From Candidatus Zipacnadia bacterium (GTDB lineage Bacteria; Armatimonadota; Zipacnadia; Zipacnadales; Zipacnadaceae), in assembly GCA_029821255.1 (NCBI GenBank), contig JALGTS010000017.1, forward strand, positions 1 through 9,864: 9,864 bases of DNA. Direction: 5' to 3'. Shown here in pieces: positions 5,451 through 9,864 of this stretch. Position 1 is the stretch's first letter. Each line of letters starts with the position of its first letter. The position numbers and the translations under genes were made by a program. The notes under the pieces were generated by a model that did not search any database, was not told the origin of the DNA, and saw only the letters and a list, made by a program, of their open reading frames with translations.

Positions 5451-7106
5451 CTACTGTTCGGAGGAATTGCCCGAATTTCTCCCACAGGCTGCTGCAACAC
5501 GTTGGACCAGTTGCTTGGGATCGACGGGCTTACTAATCACTATGTCAATATGGGGAGAAACACCGGCGGCCGGTTCTTCGTTTAGATAACCGCTTACCAG
5601 GATGGTGTAGACTTCAGGGGCAAGCTGTTTTATGCGCTTGGCCAGGTCTGTGCCCTTCAAGTCGGGCATACGCAGGTCAATGATTGCAACGCGCGGAGGA
5701 CGGCCGTTTTTTTCCAGCAGAGCCTCAAACTCAGCCAATCCAGCCACGCCCGAGCTATTGGTGCTTACGGTCCACCCGTGGTGCTCCAAGACCTCTGATA
5801 CTGCATCATTGAAGGCCTCATCGTCGTCGACGACGATGACGTCAGGTGTCAGTGACGCCTGCTGGCTCTGGGCCCCAGGTCCTTCTACAGGAAGAGACAC
5901 TGTGACGGTGGTGCCTACCTGTGGAGTACTGTCAAACATTATTCTACCGCCGTGGCGATTAATAACCCGCCGGGCGATACTCAACCCCAGGCCGGTGCCG
6001 TCTTCTTTGGTAGTAAAGAAGGGTTGCCCAATTCTCTCCAGAGTTTCTGGTGACATTCCACAGCCACTGTCAGAAATCTTGACGACGACATTGCCATTGT
6101 CGCAGCGCGAGCTTACGTGAATCTCGCCCGGCCCTTCCAGTGCTTGCCAAGCGTTAATAAACAGGTTGACAAAGACCGTGCGCAGCGCCGTAGCGTTGCC
6201 GATAACCTCGGGAATGTCCTCCTCCAGGTCCCAGATCATTGTTTGATCCTCGCGCCGACTGGCACGACCCAGGCTGACGTCGGCGGCACTTTTCAGGATT
6301 TCATTAATCCGGACTCGTTCACCGGGCTCATAGGGATCTGACTGTGAGAAGCTGGAGATGCGTTCGACAGTCTGCACGCTATCCCGTACTGTTTGTTGTA
6401 TCCCCTGGAGCGTAGCGCTTATTTCCTCAGCAGAAAGGTGCTCCTGCTGCTGGGTTTTTAGCAACAATATTTCAATGCGCAGCAGCATTGCCGACAGAAA
6501 GTTATTCACATCATGGGCTACTTCTGCGGCGATTTCCCCAATGGCACTCAATCGCCCTACATTGGTGAGTTGGGCTTCTATGGAGTTGTGAGCTGAGGTC
6601 AGTTGCTCCAGAAGATCAGTCTGGTCGTTGGCGTTCGGCTGGACGCCCAAGTCATCAAGCTGACCTACTAAGGTGTTGCTGATCTGCTGGACCCGCTCTA
6701 TCACTGCCTGTTGCTCGGCTCGTCTGCGGCGACGCTGCACAGCCCGCTCTACTATATCGCGGACCTCGCTGACGGCGAAGGGTTTGCTCAGGTAGTCTAT
6801 TGCTCCTTGGCGGACAGCTTCTTGGGCGCTTTCCACGGTTGCGTAAGCTGTAACTATGGACACCTCAATATCCGGGTTAAGCTTTTTGATGCGCCGCATC
6901 ACCTCTACGCCATCCATCTCGGGCATTCTTATATCCAGGAAAACTAAGTCCGGCTGCCGCTGACGAATCATCTCCAGCCCCTCGGGACCACTTTTGGCAG
7001 TGCGGACCTGATGACTATCTTTGAGAATCATTCGCAGCGAGTCACGTGGCCCGGCTTCGTCATCAATTATCAAAATATCAATATTGTCTGGCTGCTCCAT
7101 CAGCAT
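5451..7106 (-). CDS. Hybrid histidine kinase with REC-HisKA-HATPase-REC architecture
   Basis: A soluble 551-residue two-component protein with no membrane segment. Receiver 1 (about 9-122) has the acidic pair Asp15/Asp16, phosphoacceptor Asp58 in LVFLDIRMP, Thr86 and Lys108 in LSKPF, an NtrC-like set. A basic run RRRRR (125-129) opens a helical, probably coiled-coil linker to about 185. The HisKA helix has His198 in EVAHDVNNFL, an HDxNN variant of the usual HExxN. The ATPase domain is intact: N-box Asn314/Asn318, DSGCG (346-350), PFFTTK (362-367), GTGLGL (370-375). Receiver 2 (about 421-540) has Asp427/Asp428, phosphoacceptor Asp477 in AIIDLRMPD, Ser505 and Lys526. It therefore has one phosphorylatable His and two Asp but no output domain. 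The start is ambiguous: an AGAAGAG sequence directly abuts the ATG at 7106 but lies 6 nt before the third codon, ATG at 7100, which may be the true start (549 residues). It is the last gene of the operon, 5 nt after the upstream stop. Confidence 0.92.
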   Translation of the reverse strand: MLMEQPDNIDILIIDDEAGPRDSLRMILKDSHQVRTAKSGPEGLEMIRQRQPDLVFLDIRMPEMDGVEVMRRIKKLNPDIEVSIVTAYATVESAQEAVRQGAIDYLSKPFAVSEVRDIVERAVQRRRRRAEQQAVIERVQQISNTLVGQLDDLGVQPNANDQTDLLEQLTSAHNSIEAQLTNVGRLSAIGEIAAEVAHDVNNFLSAMLLRIEILLLKTQQQEHLSAEEISATLQGIQQTVRDSVQTVERISSFSQSDPYEPGERVRINEILKSAADVSLGRASRREDQTMIWDLEEDIPEVIGNATALRTVFVNLFINAWQALEGPGEIHVSSRCDNGNVVVKISDSGCGMSPETLERIGQPFFTTKEDGTGLGLSIARRVINRHGGRIMFDSTPQVGTTVTVSLPVEGPGAQSQQASLTPDVIVVDDDEAFNDAVSEVLEHHGWTVSTNSSGVAGLAEFEALLEKNGRPPRVAIIDLRMPDLKGTDLAKRIKQLAPEVYTILVSGYLNEEPAAGVSPHIDIVISKPVDPKQLVQRVAAACGRNSGNSSEQ

Positions 7107-7111
7107 CTCTT

Positions 7112-9109
7112 CTAAGACGACGTGATTCGGTGCATTGCAGCGGCCGGAAAGCTTACTTCTATTTGCAGTACTCCGTTCTTGTATTCAGCCTGAACTCGGC
7201 CCTGTTGATTCTCAATTATCTTGCGACTGATAGCGGGCCCCAGATCAACGTGCTCGCATTGGAGAGCTGCAACCGGATCAAATATCTCATCAGCGGCCGG
7301 TTCGTCTTTTGCTCGCACTGGGCCTGACACGGTAATAACAACGTTTTCTCCGCCATCGGCGACCGATGAGTCCGCCCGGATACGCAGAGGAGGGCCACCA
7401 GCACTGTACAGATGTCGTAACAGGTAAAACAGTGCCTGACAGGTGGTCTGGGGATCTACTACCACCCGGGGGAGCCCCTCGTCTATCTGGACATCGATTA
7501 GCGCCTCGCTGATCTCTTCGGTCTGTTGCAGTTTTTCGATGGCCTGGCGTATCAATGTCTCTATCTGAGTTAGTTCAAAATCAGGCTCAGGTTGCTGAAT
7601 TACGCTAACCAGCTCGCGGGTCAGCTCATCAAGACGGTTAATCTCTGGGGCAACGGTATTCTTCCAGAATTGTGCCAGTGGTTGGTTATCTCCGGCATCT
7701 CCCATCAGGTCGGCATAGGTACGAATTGCCGTCAGAGGGGTCCTAATCTCATGCACCAGGCGGCCCACTAGTCCGGTTAGTACCTTCAACCGTTCCCGAT
7801 GCTGCCGTTCCTCAGCCAGGCCTACTTCGGCAGTCATATCCTCCATTATCAGGACAGCGCCTGTGGCATGGCCGTCGTCGTCCAACAGTGCCGAGGTACT
7901 TACCCGCAGGGTTAGCTCCCCACCCCAGATAGTTATTTCTTCACCGGTGACTGCCTCATCAGGAACCTGGAGGGCGGCATACAGATAGTCACCGAGCGGA
8001 GATGGCAGCACACGTAGGTCTGATCCTTCTATTCGGGAGCGCTCTATCCCTAATATCTTAGCGGCACAAGGATTACAGATACCGATTCGTTCGTCAGCAT
8101 CAAGGGTGATAACGCCGGCATTCATGTTCTGCAGAATGCGCTTGATATACGATTTGCTCATGCGCAACTGCTGGTGCAGTTCAAAGTCTCGCAGAGCCAT
8201 ACTCACGTAGCTGGATAGCAGATACAGTGTCTCTATCTGCGCTGACGAGTAAGGTTGACCTATAACGCGCTCGCCTAAGATGAGTAAGCCTGCTATTTGG
8301 CCATCCATAAACAGTGGAATGACGAGCTGGCCGCCGAAGAAATCCATTTCGCGGCCTAAGGCGCTGGCAGTCTGTCGATCGGCCCAGTCTGCCAATTCCT
8401 CGCGCCTCAGTACACGACGGTTACGCTGATACCAGCTCGGCAAGGCGTCCTTAATCAGCAGTCGTCCACTGGCTGCGATCCGTTGATGCACCCCTTGACT
8501 ATTCCAAACCGTGTAGCAGTCTTCGTCATTGTTCCACCACAGCAGGCAGTAGCTGCCAGGACGGACGAGCTCACCCACAGCCTTCAGGTAGGTCTCCAGC
8601 AACCTGTCCCTGTCAAAGCCGCCAGCAAACCCGCTGAGAAGTTGCTCAAGGACCTGACTGGCTGGGTGGGAATCTTGGAATGAGGCCCTTTGCATGGAGT
8701 CATGAAGGAGCGACTTATCTGTTAGCTGTGAATCATAATGGCAAGTCATATTGGCTTGGGCCAGAGCCTGGCGGAGGACATCGGCAGTGTCGGCGGGAGT
8801 ACTGCCGGTGTGCAGCCAGATATCGGGGGAAAACAGACGCTCGGTTCGCACTTGTTCGATAACATGCTCTGGCGCCAGGCAGACAAAAATCGCCCGCGGG
8901 GCTTGTTCACGGAGACGGTGGTAGTGCTCCAGGGCAGGCTCGGTGAGGGACTCCAGCCCGACCACCACCAGGTCCACATCCGCTGCCCGAAGAATATCCA
9001 GCGCATCATCATCGTGGCCAGCAGTCAGCACTACCGCCTCGTGGTGCAGACAATCTCCGATCTGTTCTTCCCAGTGCCGACTTAAGTTGCTCAACAGGGC
9101 GGCAATCAT
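7112..9109 (-). CDS. Sensor histidine kinase-like protein: pseudo-receiver, GAF, PAS, HisKA and degenerate ATPase domain
   Basis: A 665-residue soluble protein. Residues 1-118 have a receiver-like alternation, but the phosphoacceptor position in VDLVVVGLES is Gly51 and the acidic pair is missing, so it is a pseudo-receiver at most. A GAF domain (about 150-312; LVIPLFMDGQIAGLLILGE) and a PAS domain (about 318-428; NMNAGVITLDADERIGICNPCAAKILG) follow. The HisKA helix is well conserved, with His453 in RLVHEIRTPLTAIRTYADLM and an ExxT motif (Glu454, Thr457). The ATPase domain is not: compared with the neighbouring kinase, N-box Asn residues become Tyr562 and His566 (QALFYLLRHLYSA), the G1 loop reads VSGPVRAKDE and the G2 GTGLGL loop reads HVDLGP. 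ATP binding is probably lost (inference). Its ATGA start/stop overlap at 9106-9109 couples its translation to the upstream kinase. There is no frameshift, so this is a real divergent protein rather than a pseudogene. Confidence 0.88.
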   Translation of the reverse strand: MIAALLSNLSRHWEEQIGDCLHHEAVVLTAGHDDDALDILRAADVDLVVVGLESLTEPALEHYHRLREQAPRAIFVCLAPEHVIEQVRTERLFSPDIWLHTGSTPADTADVLRQALAQANMTCHYDSQLTDKSLLHDSMQRASFQDSHPASQVLEQLLSGFAGGFDRDRLLETYLKAVGELVRPGSYCLLWWNNDEDCYTVWNSQGVHQRIAASGRLLIKDALPSWYQRNRRVLRREELADWADRQTASALGREMDFFGGQLVIPLFMDGQIAGLLILGERVIGQPYSSAQIETLYLLSSYVSMALRDFELHQQLRMSKSYIKRILQNMNAGVITLDADERIGICNPCAAKILGIERSRIEGSDLRVLPSPLGDYLYAALQVPDEAVTGEEITIWGGELTLRVSTSALLDDDGHATGAVLIMEDMTAEVGLAEERQHRERLKVLTGLVGRLVHEIRTPLTAIRTYADLMGDAGDNQPLAQFWKNTVAPEINRLDELTRELVSVIQQPEPDFELTQIETLIRQAIEKLQQTEEISEALIDVQIDEGLPRVVVDPQTTCQALFYLLRHLYSAGGPPLRIRADSSVADGGENVVITVSGPVRAKDEPAADEIFDPVAALQCEHVDLGPAISRKIIENQQGRVQAEYKNGVLQIEVSFPAAAMHRITSS

Positions 9110-9864
9110 TTCGTCATGCGGCTCTTATGATCCGTTGCCATTGCCCTTAGGGGTAGTTCGATGACAAATTCGGTTCCGGTATCAGGCCGCGAATGGACCT
9201 CCAGCTTTCCGTCATGTTCTTCAATGATTGTCTGGCAGATTGCCAGACCCAATCCGGTGCCCTTAGCCTTATCAGTATAGAAAGGTTTGAAGATTTTGTC
9301 AACTTTTCCCGGCGGAATGTAACTTCCGGCGTTGCGCACCCGCACCAGCACGCGCCCTCCCTCATGAGCGGAGTCGGTCTGTTCGGTAGCTATCTCCACG
9401 GTGCCGCCTTCGGGCTCGGCCTCCAGCGCGTTGTTGACCAGGTTTACGATGGCTTGGTGGAGTCGCCTTTCATCACCAATTGGGCTGCCGGAGAGATCAG
9501 CCAAGCGAGCGGTCAGGGAGACCTGCTTGGCTTCAGCCTGAGCGGAGGCCGAGCGGATTACCGATTGGCAAACCTCATTTATATTGATCGCTTCATTAGC
9601 GGCGCCGGGGGGTTTTGAGAGACTCAGAAGCTGTCCGACCAGCTGGTCGATCTGTTCAATCTCGTCAGTCGTAGTCTCGAAGAATGTAGAACGGAACTCC
9701 TCGTCGTCCATCCGTGTGGGCAGCAGCTCCGCAAAGGTGCGGATAGCTACCAAGGGATTCCGGATCTCGTGAGCCATGCCCGCCGTCAACACCCGCATCA
9801 GTTCCAGCCGTTCTGACCTCTGCCGCTCGTCTTCCAACTGTTGGATGACGGTCAGATCGTTTAT
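9106..9864 (-). CDS. Histidine kinase, N-terminus beyond the window edge
   Basis: The frame is open to the right edge: nine more codons (INDLTVIQQ) precede the Met codon ending at 9837, reading like the signalling helix that follows a PAS domain, so the gene surely starts upstream. Numbering from that Met, the HisKA helix carries His23 in AGMAHEIRNPLVAIRTFAELL with an ExxN motif (Glu24, Asn27). The ATPase domain has N-box Asn132/Asn136 (IVNLVNNALEA), an unusual G1 loop RNAGSYIPP (168-176) in place of DxGxGIP, the F-box IFKPFYTDK (182-190) and an intact GTGLGLAI (193-200). Substituted G1 loops occur in active kinases, so I take it as catalytically competent. It resembles NtrB/AtoS-type kinases. 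It is the first visible gene of the signalling operon, overlapping the next by ATGA. Its sensing domain and promoter are not in the window. Confidence 0.9.
   Translation of the reverse strand: MNDLTVIQQLEDERQRSERLELMRVLTAGMAHEIRNPLVAIRTFAELLPTRMDDEEFRSTFFETTTDEIEQIDQLVGQLLSLSKPPGAANEAININEVCQSVIRSASAQAEAKQVSLTARLADLSGSPIGDERRLHQAIVNLVNNALEAEPEGGTVEIATEQTDSAHEGGRVLVRVRNAGSYIPPGKVDKIFKPFYTDKAKGTGLGLAICQTIIEEHDGKLEVHSRPDTGTEFVIELPLRAMATDHKSRMTK

Noticed and set aside
5457..5475. Intrinsic terminator of the radical SAM gene (TTCGG...CCGAA then TTT)
   Set aside because: The stem has only five pairs with a 9-nt loop and the T-run is three bases, and it lies within the kinase coding sequence.
5632..6120. 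Open frame on the plus strand across the hybrid kinase
   Set aside because: It is antisense to conserved ATPase and receiver codons, shows no protein family features and has no promoter or Shine-Dalgarno that I can see.
7112..9109. Degenerate kinase as a pseudogene
   Set aside because: The frame is uninterrupted for 665 codons, with well-preserved GAF, PAS and HisKA segments and coupled start and stop signals, so it is more likely a functional pseudokinase.

Overview
The window is a 9.9-kb piece of a bacterial chromosome that is almost entirely coding. I see six clear protein genes plus a seventh (glmM) cut by the left edge; the last kinase gene is also cut, by the right edge. By eye the base composition is mid-50s %GC, apart from one AT-rich divergent promoter region. 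The mix of a GlmM-type phosphohexomutase, a UroD-fold methyltransferase-like protein, a secreted PhoPQ-activated-pathogenicity-related (PqaA) hydrolase, a B12-type radical SAM protein and stacked multidomain histidine kinases suits an uncultured environmental lineage such as Armatimonadota, Planctomycetota or a neighbouring phylum. That placement is inference; there is no rRNA or marker gene to settle it. I found no mobile element, CRISPR array or tRNA/rRNA.

Layout. (1) 1-1157 (+): 3' part of glmM, for UDP-GlcNAc and cell-wall precursor synthesis. (2) 3593-1201 (-): a two-gene operon, a secreted PqaA-family alpha/beta hydrolase followed 29 nt later by a UroD/MtaA-superfamily protein; it converges on glmM. 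(3) 3594-3790: a 197-nt divergent intergenic region with a TATAAT box for each direction, a 12-bp palindrome against the hydrolase start codon and a possible leader hairpin for the rightward gene. (4) 3791-5446 (+): a single-gene unit for a cobalamin-binding radical SAM enzyme of unknown substrate. (5) 9864-5451 (-): a tightly packed signalling operon ending 4 nt from the radical SAM stop codon. In transcription order it encodes a conventional histidine kinase (N-terminus outside the window), a sensor protein whose ATP-binding domain looks dead but which keeps its phosphoacceptor histidine and ExxT motif, and a REC-kinase-REC hybrid.

The most interesting system is the kinase operon. Translational coupling (an ATGA overlap, then a 5-nt gap) suggests the proteins act together. 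One can read it as a sensing kinase, a GAF/PAS pseudokinase that may act as a phosphatase, a phosphoacceptor partner or an allosteric regulator, and a hybrid with three potential phosphorylation sites (two receiver aspartates and one histidine). No DNA-binding, cyclase or other output domain is encoded in the visible part. The operon's promoter and first gene start lie beyond the right edge.
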